NCBI GenBank assembly: GCA_023260135.1
Contig: JALQWG010000006.1
Location: forward strand, 1-64,000
DNA from: Candidatus Altimarinota bacterium
GTDB lineage: Bacteria > Patescibacteriota > Gracilibacteria > BD1-5 > UBA2023
Length of the DNA stretch: 64,000 bases
Reading direction: 5' to 3'
The notes beneath the pieces were generated by a model, which worked only from the letters and a program-made list of their open reading frames with translations, was not told the origin of the DNA and ran no database searches. The position numbers and the translations under genes are program-made. Positions 42,263 through 51,051 of the stretch are shown piece after piece (the first letter of the stretch is position 1; each line of letters opens with the position of its first letter).

Positions 42263-43738
42263 ATGTCAGAACTCATAATCAGAATTAATACTCTCCTCTC
42301 ACCAATCGAAAATATCCTCAAAGCCCACAAAAAGTATATTGGATATTTTTTTCTGATTCTGGCAGTCCTATCGTTTGGTTTTTTCTGGGCGGATAACGGA
42401 GTCAAGGAGTCTGGAGAAAAGGCAATATTCGTCCTCTGGGTCATCCTCTGGATTCCGATATTTGCTCGCGTTTTTGGTATTAGGATTTTTCAGGCGATTA
42501 TGTCACTCAGGCAAGAGCTCGGTATCCTCATGGGGACTCTTGCTTTTGTTCATGGGGCAATGTATATTGTACCTTATCCGACGATGATAGGTGAGTCATA
42601 TTTTTGGCTCGATGATACAACAGTGCTATCATACCTTGCATTTGGTTTTTTTGCGCTTCTCCTCACGATACCACTCACGCTCACATCGACCAAGTGGGCA
42701 ATGCGCGTGATGTGACGATACTGGAAGATGCTCCATAGAATGGTATACGTTATCATCATATTTACAGTCATACATGTAGTACTGATACAGTGGGCGAAGC
42801 ATATGGAATGGGGACCAGTAATCATATTGGTATTATATTTTGGGCTCAAGGTACTCGAGTGGCGTGGTTTTTCATTCGCGGGAAAGAACACGAAAAAAAT
42901 CTATCCAAAATGACAAAAGTGGCTCTGTATCCCATGTGGATATATATATGATCCTCTACTCTGAGATGAGGCTGATGGTATTGCTCCTGGAACTGAGTTC
43001 TCAGATATTCCTGATGATTGGCGTTGTCCAGACTGTGGTGTGACCAAGGCAGACTTCGTTCCATTCGAGGATGATGGCACCAAGACTCCACCATGACATG
43101 AGGCAAAGATAGTAGAAAAAACCTATCTCAATCCTGTGACATTGAAGCTCGTTATCGAACTCACAGAAGACCTCAAGAGTATTGCAGGGCAATTCGTTAC
43201 GTTCATGTGGTCGGATGCTGAATGAGAGTTCTCTCGTTCGTACTCGATAGCAGAGCATACAGGAAAGCAACTCACATTCCTTATCAAGCTGACAGACCTC
43301 GGTCGCTGAGCTCGTCTCCTTCGTGATATATCATCTGATGCAACTATTCGCATCAGGGGAATATTTGGTCGATTCGTTCTCCAGGATACACAGAGTCCAA
43401 AGGTATTCCTCGCGACAGGCACATGACTCGCACCTATATACAACATGATACGGGCACTTCCAGAGTGAGTGAACAAGTCCCTCTACTTCACAGTGGCAAC
43501 GTGTACAGAACTCTTCTATGTTGATGAATTGAAGTCTATCCAAGGTCTCGATCTCCATATCCATACAACCAAGGAACAGACTCCAGATTGTAACTATGGA
43601 CGAGTCGATGTTGATAATATCATAGCCACTCCAGATACAGAGTGGTACCTCTGTGGAAGTCCGAGGATGGTAGAGGAGGCAACTACCAAGCTACAGGCAA
43701 GAGGATATGAGAAGATATATAGTGAGGAATTCAATTAA
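42263..43738 (+). CDS. Fusion of ferric-reductase-like membrane domain, rubredoxin and FAD/NAD(P)H reductase domain
   Basis: A 491-residue protein in three parts. Residues 1-215: six membrane helices with His residues (F-V-H-G-A-M-Y, L-H-R-M-V-Y, I-H-V-V-L), as in haem-binding ferric reductase/MsrQ-like domains. Residues 217-270: rubredoxin with C-I-P-C-G-Y-I-Y-D and C-P-D-C-G. Residues 275-491: ferredoxin-NADP reductase fold with R-S-Y-S-I-A and G-T-G-L-A-P-I. Electrons could flow from NAD(P)H through FAD and rubredoxin to membrane haem. UGA glycines lie in both rubredoxin and reductase parts. Confidence 0.85.
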
Positions 43739-43772
43739 AAAATTCCCCCTCGAATCCGAGGGGGAATTTTTA
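43738..43772. terminator. Bidirectional terminator
   Basis: AAATTCCCCCTCG and CGAGGGGGAATTT, between converging genes, with T runs on both strands. Confidence 0.88.
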
Positions 43773-45392
43773 TTTCTTTTTCTTCTTTCAGAATATTTTC
43801 GTCATCTTCGATTTCGTTCTTACTCAGAAGAATCTCATAGATTGTGAGAGTTGATGTTTCTTTTTCTCGAGCCATGAATATCCTGCAGGACTCACTGATA
43901 TATCTATCTTTGCAAGAGGATTTTCTTTTGTGCCGATTTTTATCTCCTTGTGGAGCTTGGCAGCCTTGTCTGGACTACTGAGATCCTCCTGTGTACGGAT
44001 GATGGCGTATTCTGTAGCAGGTTCTGGAATAGTGATATAGACATCTACTGCACCACCATGAGCAGACTGGAGCTCTTCACCTGTGAGGGTATATATCTTC
44101 TCGAGTCGGAACTCGATTGACTGAGTTGGTGATATCATGCGGAGCTTGTCCCCGACATCGATACGATTCTTTACTTGGATTCTCGCGATTTTTCCTTGCT
44201 CAAGGAGGAGTTTAAGGTTTTCAGGAATAGCAGAAACAAGATTTCTCGATTCCGCTACCACTTCACTCGAAATGACAGATTCAGTTTCTGAATTCTTCAT
44301 TCCTCACTCGTCACTCTTCACTATCACTCCTGCCATCTCCTCTTCGTGGAGTTCTTTATTTTTTTCGAAATAAATTGCTTTCTCTCCAGGGTTACCCACG
44401 AGGAAGCCAGGCGTATATCCACGATTCGATATCGCAAATACCTCACATGAGAGTCACATGATATCGTATTCCATATTTTTCTCGACTGCATCGAGGGCTG
44501 GTCGATATGCGCGACCGACACCTGCGAGATAGTTTACCGTCTTACTGCGACCTTCGACCTTGAATGAGACTACACCAGCATCCGCGAGCTCCTGCATATA
44601 AGAGAGGAGACAGATGTCTCGTGAATTCATAATATAGGTTCCGTATTCATCTTCATCTATTGGCATGAGCTCTCACTTGCGTTCACGTTCCTCGAGGTAG
44701 AATTCTCCTGTGAGTTCCTGATAATCCTCTGGTCGACCTGTGGAGTCATAGAGTTCCTCAGGACTGGCATCTTTTTTAAATACCTTGTACTCCCAACGAC
44801 AACTATGTGAACATGTTCCTTGGTTCGGATCACGATGAGAGAAGTAGTTCGAGAGGAGACAACGTCCAGAGTATGCCATACAGATAGCACCGTGGACGAA
44901 GAACTCGAGCTCGATATCTGGAACCATCTCGTGGATCTCCCGCACTTCGCGGAGTGAGAGCTCGCGAGAGAGGATAATACGGGTTATTCCCATCTCTTTC
45001 CAGAACTCAGCCTGCGCCCAGTTCGTGTTATTTGCTTGTACGGAGAGATGTATCTCAGCAGTAGGGAATTCCTTGCGCACGAGGTGGATAAGTCCAGGAT
45101 CGCTCATGATGAAGGCATCTGGCTTCATGTCCATCATCTTCTGGAAGTTCGCCATAAATGGCTTGATCTTCATATTGTGTGCGTATATGTTCGCAGTGAA
45201 GTATATCTTCTTCCCGCGAGAGTGGCAGTACTCTACACCTTCCGCAAGTGTCTCCCATGTGAATTGGTTCTCACGAGCTCGGAGGGAGAACATCGGTACA
45301 CCTGCATAGACCGCATCTGCACCATAGGCGATAGCGTATTTGAGTTTTTCGAGATTGCCAGCTGGCATGAGGAGTTCGAGTTTTTTAGACAT
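43770..45392 (-). CDS. U32-family peptidase-like protein (RlhA/YegQ-type) with in-frame repeat insertion
   Basis: A 540-residue protein. L-L-M-P-A-G-N-L-E-K-L, Y-G-A-D-A-V-Y-A-G, S-V-Q-A-N-N-T-N, G-A-I-C-M-A-Y-S-G-R-C-L-L-S and G-T-C-S-H-S-C-R-W are U32 signatures, including the Cys residues that hold an Fe-S cluster in tRNA- and rRNA-hydroxylating members. Between V-I-V-K-S-D and I-A-R-I-Q-V-K-N-R about 40 residues (E-S-V-I-S-S-E-V-V-A-E-S-R-N-L) are encoded by a family-B repeat. The tail is lysine-rich. Confidence 0.88.
44239..44276. repeat. Family-B repeat inside the U32 gene
   Basis: On the coding strand GTCATTTCGAGTG, then a spacer and CGAGAAATCTT. The same order and spacing occur at 58997-59035. 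Next to it lies a low-complexity stretch (GAGTGACGAGTGAGGAATGA). Confidence 0.75.
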
Positions 45393-45453
45393 ATATATTG
45401 ACTTATATATAAAAATAAATATAAATAATTAGTTCATCTACTTTGGAGGCTCT

Positions 45454-45630
45454 ATGGAACCGAACTCGCCCTTGTTTTACTATGCCATTTTTTACGCGAC
45501 CTTTGTGATTGGCGGATTCCTTGCTGGAATCACAGTTGTCTCAAGGAATAGGGGAATTGGCTACTGGACGTCTTATGGAACTCTTTTAATTGCATTTTCA
45601 GCCATTGGCTGGATGATGAAAACACTCTAG
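45454..45630 (+). CDS. Small two-helix membrane protein with a strong Shine-Dalgarno sequence
   Basis: A 58-residue protein: helix one Y-Y-A-I-F-Y-A-T-F-V-I-G-G-F-L-A-G, helix two T-S-Y-G-T-L-L-I-A-F-S-A-I. No family recognised. Unlike nearly all other genes in the window it has a clear ribosome binding site (GGAGG, 6 nt before the ATG), no UGA codon despite ten glycines, and its own strong terminator. This suggests either high expression or recent acquisition from a standard-code organism. Confidence 0.7.
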   Translation: MEPNSPLFYYAIFYATFVIGGFLAGITVVSRNRGIGYWTSYGTLLIAFSAIGWMMKTL

Positions 45631-45658
45631 CAAGTCCTCCAGAGAGTGGACAAGATTT

Positions 45659-45693
45659 GTGGCACCGTCAATTTTGATTGGTGCCACTTTTTA
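45659..45693 (+). terminator. Terminator of the 58-residue membrane protein gene
   Basis: GTGGCACC and GGTGCCAC around a 13-nt loop, then TTTTT. Confidence 0.88.
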
Positions 45694-45706
45694 AAACAAA
45701 AAAATC

Positions 45707-45816
45707 GCACAGAACTTTATTGGATGAGAGTTGTTTGGTTATTGGAAAACGGAGCACTGGATTGCTTCGTACCTCGCAATGACGGAACACTGATACATCC
45801 AAAGAGGGTTCTGCAC
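45707..45816. repeat. Composite palindromic element with family-A half
   Basis: Outer arms GCACAGAACTTTATTGGATG and, on the other strand, GTGCAGAACCCTCTTTGGAT enclose a family-A half site (GGATTGCTTCGTACCTCGCA at 45754). No gene lies between 45631 and 45916. Confidence 0.65.
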
Positions 45817-45916
45817 GACTTCTCTTATGCTGGCAATATATCGAAAAGTTCTCAAATTGCAAATCTTCGTTTGCATTTTTTTCTTACCCCTCTATCATAT
45901 ATCTATGTTTTGGTGT

Positions 45917-46294
45917 ATGAGGCATATAGTTTCAACTTTTCTCATTGGTATTGTGGGATTTTTTGTCATGAGTCCGAGTATTGCTCTCAGTGCATGACAA
46001 GATGAACTCATCGTCATGAGTGGTCGTGTAGGGGATAGCTGTACGATGAATATCGAATGTCGTGATGTCGGCGAGTCTCGTATCGTCTGTCGGAGTTCTG
46101 GTGAGATGATCGTTCCGGCAGGATGTACGATTCGTAGTGTTGCAGGATTACTCGCCCCATCTATCGGGTGGAGTCAGAGAATTGATTGGGTTATATGAGA
46201 GACATATATTGAGTGAACAGTCGTAGGACTTCTCTATGAGGAGCCGGATACTTTTGTCTATCCATTTGTCCGGATAACCAAGATACAGGTCTAG
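45917..46294 (+). CDS. Secreted hypothetical protein with Cys pairs
   Basis: A 125-residue protein with a signal peptide (T-F-L-I-G-I-V-G-F-F-V-M-S-P-S-I-A-L-S-A) and four cysteines (S-C-T-M-N-I-E-C, I-V-C-R, A-G-C-T-I-R) that may form disulfides. No family assigned. It precedes the peroxiredoxin lipoprotein by 44 nt. Confidence 0.65.
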
Positions 46295-46338
46295 GATTTT
46301 AAAAATTCTTTTTCTATTTTTTTATCCTTACCTTTCTT

Positions 46339-47013
46339 ATGAAAATTCTTTTTTCCGTATTTTTACTGACACTCCTAGCATCATGTACCGTAGGCCTCGA
46401 ACAAAAAACAGAGACGAATAATGGTGTCACACCTACGACCATCACAACAGAAGACGCCCTCCCGAGTCCGAGTATGCCTATCTGAACAGGTGTACTCGAG
46501 GAGTCATCTATCGATAGCATCTCACTCTCATGAGTGATGGATACGGTATTTACCTATCTCGATAGTGAGAACAAGTCGTATGCAAGCGGCACATTCCGAG
46601 AGATCATCAGTCGCTATCCTCATACGGTTGTATACTTCTACCCAAAGGATGGAACTCCGAATTGTACGATACAGGCACTTGACTTCTCTATGATGCTCAC
46701 AGACTTCCGTGCGAAGGGATATAATGTTATCTGAGTATCCAAGGATGGACTCGACTCACACAAGGTATTTGCTGAGCGCAATGAACTCAAAATAGAACTC
46801 CTACAGGATGCCAATGGCGATCTTCTCAAAGCATTTGGGGCTGAGGGGCCACTCCAGACATATGGAAATGGTGATGAACTCTCTGATATCATTCGTTCAA
46901 CATACATCATCGACAGCACAGGGACGCCGTCACACGCATATCGCGATATAGTGGCCATGGGACACGCACGACGTATCTATGAGGTGGCTACAGGTGAAGA
47001 ATATACGAAGTAA
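46339..47013 (+). CDS. Lipoprotein peroxiredoxin (AhpC/TSA, BCP-like)
   Basis: A 224-residue protein. Lipobox L-L-A-S-C (Cys16), Thr/Pro-rich linker, then a thioredoxin-fold peroxiredoxin: V-V-Y-F-Y-P-K-D-G-T-P-N-C-T, with the catalytic Cys in the place it has in BCP-type enzymes, and V-I-G-V-S-K-D. It should reduce peroxides outside the cytoplasmic membrane, with an unknown reductant. The resolving Cys of classical BCP is not seen. Confidence 0.85.
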
Positions 47014-47075
47014 AAGTTGACTATAATATATATAGTGTATAATATAAAAGTATTTAAACTAAATTACAAACTACT

Positions 47076-47432
47076 ATGTCAAACTATGGTGTATTATCAG
47101 AGATAGATAATCCAGAGATACTTATCGCAGAAAAGGTACAAAAAATTGCTATTGTGCTCGGAGAAGATTGACGAGTATTGCTAAGTATTCCAGAGGAGCT
47201 AAGAAAACACAAAGATAGTTTTGCAATTGCTGGAGCTATTATCCAACGCATAGTTTCTGAACATGGAAATGGTAAATCATTTGATCAGATTCTGGAAATG
47301 ATTCCGGATGAAACCAGATTGGTGCTTGGGGCTATGGGAATATGAAGTATATCGATAGCCATAACTACCTATATATCCAGGGAATCCATAGCAGCTACAA
47401 TTGCTGCAAGAAATAAAATCCTCTATAACTAG
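47076..47432 (+). CDS. Hypothetical protein with C-terminal hydrophobic segment
   Basis: A 118-residue protein (M-S-N-Y-G-V-L-S-E-I-D-N-P-E) with one likely membrane segment near residue 90 (L-G-A-M-G-I-G-S-I-S-I-A-I). Two UGA codons. The terminator hairpin overlaps the last codons. Confidence 0.6.
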
Positions 47433-47442
47433 AGGATTTTTT
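47415..47442 (+). terminator. Terminator overlapping the stop codon of the gene at 47076
   Basis: AAAATCCTCT-ATAACT-AGAGGATTTTTT; the stop codon lies in the loop and right arm. Confidence 0.82.
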
Positions 47443-47541
47443 ATGCTATTGTAATCCTCAAGGCTACTACAAAATACTATACTTATGTAACTTTGTGTAG
47501 GAAGTCGAATGGTAAAAAAGTGTTCTTCGGTTAATAAAATA

Positions 47542-47568
47542 TTGTATAAGTCAATAAATCTATATAAT
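47542..47568 (+). promoter_or_regulatory. Promoter of the PHP gene, predicting a leaderless mRNA
   Basis: TTGTAT (47542-47547), a 15-nt spacer and TATAAT (47563-47568). The ATG at 47575 lies 6 nt after the -10 box, at the expected transcription start. Confidence 0.65.
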
Positions 47569-47574
47569 ACGCAT

Positions 47575-48456
47575 ATGGACCTAATCAAGGCTGACCTTCA
47601 TATGCATTCTCGGACTGGCTCAGATGGGGCTCTCTATGCACAGGAATTGGCATACCTTTTGCATGAGTTATGATTGGAGTATGCATCCCTGACTGATCAT
47701 GATAGTGTACTATGAGTTGAGCTAATTAGGGAGTTTCTTCTTCAAATCGGAAGTAACGTAAAAATCATCCCATGACTAGAAATCACCACGCATTATAACC
47801 AAAAAACACTTCATCTGCTCGCATACGGAATCGATCCCAATAGTACAGAACTGACAGATTTTCTCGTGAGACAAAAAAATGCACGGAGAGATAGGGCAGT
47901 ACAGATAGTTGAGCGTCTGAATGTGATGTTAAAAAACGAATGATTGCGTTCGATTCCCCTCGAAGATATACTTGCACTTGAGTGAGAATGACCAATTACT
48001 CGCCCTGATATTGCTAATTATCTTCTAGAGAATGGTTATGTACAGAACTTTCAGGATGCATTCACTCGATGGCTCGTTCAGTGCGATGTACAGTTACAGT
48101 CAATGGACATATATGATACAACGAGATTTGTCTATGAGCTCTGATGAACGCCAATCATTGCTCATACATTCGCACCATGGATATCACTTAATACTGTAGC
48201 GAGAGATATGAGTGAGAGAGTTCGATTACTGATGGAGCTCAAGGCAAATTGACTTCAGTGAGTAGAGGTCTACTATCAATGACATGAAAATGATCCCACA
48301 GTTTCAGAAAAAATTGCATTGGCTGACTCACTCTGACTCTTGGTAACTGGTGGTTCAGATTTTCATGGTGGAGACAAATGAGCTGCGCCTCTTCCATGAT
48401 GAACCGAGATCCCAAGATGGAGATTCATGAGATTATTGGAGTGAATCATGAGATAA
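47575..48456 (+). CDS. PHP-domain phosphoesterase
   Basis: A 293-residue protein. Metal ligands of the PHP family appear in order: D-L-H-M-H-S, T-D-H-D-S-V, G-L-E-I-T, I-A-H-T-F-A-P and, near the end, G-G-S-D-F-H-G. It resembles RNase AM/YciV-type 3'-5' nucleases or AMP phosphoesterases; substrate is not determined. More than 15 UGA codons, including G-S-D context and G-L-E. Leaderless start is likely. Confidence 0.88.
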
Positions 48457-48458
48457 AA

Positions 48459-48492
48459 TAATCCCTCTCACAATCGAGAGGGATTTCCTTTT
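48459..48492. terminator. Terminator between the PHP and DUF4395 genes
   Basis: AATCCCTCTC and GAGAGGGATT around ACAATC, then CCTTTTTT on the plus strand. Confidence 0.78.
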
Positions 48493-49101
48493 TTACTTCA
48501 CTTCACACACTCCGTTCACACAGTTCTGTCACTTGTATTCCTTCATCCATCACTTCTTCACAAGCCAGCCATAGATATGACATCCGACACAATATCCGAC
48601 GACTGACTCACTCCACATGAACACAATACAGAGGAGACAGGCGAATATAGTTGGATTCATCGGGGTAACAATGAGAGCGTTGTTTGCAATATTTTGTGCT
48701 GTGCCATCCCAGATGGCCTGCATGACAGGATTGATCATACCGGTATAGCCACCGAGCATCAGGATACAGAAGAGCACGAATCCAACGAGTACAAGTCCGA
48801 TACTCCATGCGAATCTCTTTTGCACTGCACCAACCCAGACTTCGTCTCATTTTTTGAGAAATATTCTCACAAAAGCTCCGAACAGTGAAAATCGTGGAGA
48901 GATGAGCTTCAGCACGAAATCAGCGAGCATGATGCTCACGAGAATGAGAGGAATACTATAATTCGCCTTGAACACTACGAGAAAAAATGTAAAGAGTGCA
49001 AGTACGAGCGTGATACCTGTTGCTATACGTATCTCGGTTTCATTTACAAAACCGTATTTGTCTCACTTCTGTGAGAGGTGTGGAACGCGAGTTCAGTACA
49101 T
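48493..49101 (-). CDS. DUF4395 family membrane protein
   Basis: A 202-residue protein with four transmembrane helices and a first domain typical of DUF4395 (A-T-G-I-T-L-V-L-A-L-F-T-F-F-L, S-P-R-F-S-L-F-G-A-F). C-V-G-C in the last membrane region and C-V-N-G-V-C at the C-terminus are two cysteine pairs. DUF4395 often occurs with rhodanese/thioredoxin-like genes; here it is on the same strand as glutaredoxin, rhodanese and ArsR genes, suggesting sulfur or redox chemistry. Confidence 0.8.
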
Positions 49102-49134
49102 AAGTGGAGGGATTAGGAATTAGTTTTTATCTGC

Positions 49135-49199
49135 GTCATCTTGACGATAGGAAGGATCCAGAGTTTCGGAATCCTGGATTCTTCGTACCTCAGAATGAC
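49135..49199. repeat. Family-A palindromic repeat
   Basis: GTCATCTTGACGATAGGAAG with GGATCCAG, and right arm CTGGATTCTTCGTACCTCAG plus AATGAC; a hairpin of about 25 bp between two minus-strand genes. Confidence 0.78.
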
Positions 49200-49212
49200 G
49201 GATACTGGTATT

Positions 49213-49545
49213 TTATAAGAGTTTATATTCCCTGAGAGCATCAGTCCAGAGGTATTTTTTGTTTTTTTGTATAGTTTTTCTGATAATCTGCATCATCTTG
49301 GTTTGGTCTATGATGCCTCTATCGAACATACTTTGAAATACTTCTGTATCTTTTTTTGAGAGTGGAACGATTGGGACATCCGAGAGATCATGACAACCAT
49401 ATCCATCGAACGAGATACGAACGAGTCGGATATGACTATCCTGATTATCAAAATCTAGAAACACGGAACCAAGAGCATATGTGAGATGATAATCTGCTCG
49501 GCGTGTATCTGGCATCGATGTCCACTCGAATGTATGTTCTATCAT
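49213..49545 (-). CDS. Hypothetical protein
   Basis: A 110-residue soluble protein (M-I-E-H-T-F-E-W-T-S-M-P-D-T-R-R) with no recognised domain and no UGA. The start was placed 24 nt after the glutaredoxin stop; an in-frame Met at 49641 would overlap glutaredoxin heavily. Probably co-transcribed with glutaredoxin. Confidence 0.6.
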   Translation of the reverse strand: MIEHTFEWTSMPDTRRADYHLTYALGSVFLDFDNQDSHIRLVRISFDGYGCHDLSDVPIVPLSKKDTEVFQSMFDRGIIDQTKMMQIIRKTIQKNKKYLWTDALREYKLL

Positions 49546-49568
49546 ACGAGAAGTATAGCTATATTTTC

Positions 49569-49820
49569 CTAGAGTCCAAGTTTTGATATGAGTTTCCCTT
49601 CGCTGTGGAGGCTTGCTATATCTGAGTATCCACCGAGACACTCTTCACCGAGAAATATCTGTGGGACAGTTCGCATACCTGACTTCTGAACTATCTTCAT
49701 AAGTGTATCTTGGTCATGAGTGACGTCGACTTCCTCATATGTAGCACCGAGAGAAGTGAGGAGATTTTTTGCCATGACGCAGTATGGACAGTAGTCCTTG
49801 GTGTAGAGAGTGAGAGACAT
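49569..49820 (-). CDS. Glutaredoxin
   Basis: An 83-residue glutaredoxin with the dithiol active site C-P-Y-C at residues 11-14, cis-Pro T-V-P-Q-I-F-L and G-G-Y-S-D near the C-terminus. It reduces disulfides using glutathione or another thiol. No UGA; stop is TAG. Confidence 0.93.
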   Translation of the reverse strand: MSLTLYTKDYCPYCVMAKNLLTSLGATYEEVDVTHDQDTLMKIVQKSGMRTVPQIFLGEECLGGYSDIASLHSEGKLISKLGL

Positions 49821-49869
49821 AATAGATAAAAACTAATAACTAAAAAATAAAAGATAAAAGATAAGAAAT

Positions 49870-49944
49870 AAAGACATAGGCATAGTGCATAGAATGGAAT
49901 TAATATCTTTTTGTTCAATTCTATGTCTATGCACTTATACCATG
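49870..49944. repeat. Hairpin repeat, copy 2 (CATAGACATAG family)
   Basis: GACATAGGCATAGTGCATAG on the left and ATTCTATGTCTATGCACTTA on the right pair with each other, and the left part matches the element at 6399-6482. It lies between the rhodanese and glutaredoxin genes. Confidence 0.6.
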
Positions 49945-49950
49945 CCTGAA

Positions 49951-50298
49951 CTAAAACAATCCAAACAATTTCTTAACCTCTTCGCGGACGACGTGTTCTG
50001 GAAATTCGTTCTCGAACTCATTCATCCCGCCGTCGAGATTGTATCCATGAATACCCTCGCGTTCTGCGAACATAGTCGCCTGAGCTGAGCGTCCACCAGA
50101 CCGACAGATGAAGATGATTTTCTTGCTCTTATCGAGTTCGTTCATGCGCATCGGGAGGATGTGTAGTGGGATATTACGCGCAGTTGGTATGCGTAACTCC
50201 TTGAACTCACCAGTTCCACGGACATCGATGAGGTCGATAGTATCTGGAGCTGTGTCGATGAGTTTTTTGAGTTCTTTTGGAGAGATAGAGGAGATCAT
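49951..50298 (-). CDS. Rhodanese-like sulfurtransferase
   Basis: A 115-residue single rhodanese domain: I-D-L-I-D-V-R-G-T-G-E-F, I-P-T-A-R-N-I-P-L and the active-site loop C-R-S-G-G-R-S-A, then N-L-D-G-G-M. It carries persulfide sulfur on its active-site Cys. Neighbouring ArsR and glutaredoxin genes support a role in sulfide/persulfide handling. Confidence 0.92.
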   Translation of the reverse strand: MISSISPKELKKLIDTAPDTIDLIDVRGTGEFKELRIPTARNIPLHILPMRMNELDKSKKIIFICRSGGRSAQATMFAEREGIHGYNLDGGMNEFENEFPEHVVREEVKKLFGLF

Positions 50299-50367
50299 AA
50301 GCTATGTAAAATTGACAAAATAAAATTATGTATATTATATGTATATATTTTATAATAAAAGTTCTTT

Positions 50368-50613
50368 ATGCATAATCCACTTAGTATAACAAATAATTTC
50401 TGAGAAAAAATAGAGGGTTTGGATTATATTTGATATTACACAATTGCAGCTATTCTAGCAAGGGCTGATTTATTTGGTGATGATTCTGCAGGAACTATAG
50501 AAGAATATGCTGATAGATATATGCAGGAGTTACGCAAGTATCCTAAGGATGTTGTTATAGCTACTAGAGATCTCATCTCTAATCTCGTACTTGGTGTAAA
50601 TCATCAAAATTAG
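50368..50613 (+). CDS. Small hypothetical protein
   Basis: An 81-residue protein (M-H-N-P-L-S-I-T-N-N-F-G-E-K-I-E-G-L-D-Y) with two UGA codons. No family recognised. A TTGACA box (50312-50317) with an AT-rich -10 region precedes it. Its stop abuts the stop of the convergent arsR gene. Confidence 0.6.
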
Positions 50614-50901
50614 TTATTTACAAAATATACGTTGTATCTCGTTCATGAGAGCGAGGACACGAGGATCTGCGATAGAGTAGGAGACGAATTGTCACTGCTT
50701 CTCTGCATGGAGCATACCATCCTCTCGCATGGCGGCGAGGAATTGTGAGAGCTGAGACTGACTCACATTGCATGACTTCTCAAGTTCTCAGACGGTCTTG
50801 GCACCATCACGGAGCTTGCAGAGGAGGAGGAATCTCTTGGGATGAGCGAGGAACTTCAGGAGTTCTGCGACTTCCTCGGATTTTTTTTCGATGTCTTTCA
50901 T
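50614..50901 (-). CDS. ArsR-family repressor, probable persulfide sensor (BigR/SqrR-like)
   Basis: A 95-residue winged-helix protein: L-K-F-L-A-H-P-K-R-F-L-L-L-C-K-L, T-V-G-E-L-E-K-S-C-N-V-S-Q-S-Q-L-S-Q-F-L, and S-I-A-D-P-R-V-L-A-L-M. Cysteines in L-L-L-C-K-L and near the C-terminus (I-F-C-K) match the two redox cysteines of the BigR/SqrR/YgaV persulfide-sensing subgroup. It therefore probably regulates the rhodanese, glutaredoxin and DUF4395 genes, or the efflux operon next door. Confidence 0.85.
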
Positions 50902-51051
50902 AGTGAGTGGATGATTATATGCTTTTTGTATCCGTCATTTTCGAGCTTCTGTAGTCGGAAATCTGTTCGTTTTTTAGATTTCCTGCTATGGAAAGAAGGA
51001 ATGACGACGATGTAATCATATTATGTATTCATAATATGAAGTCAACAGTTT

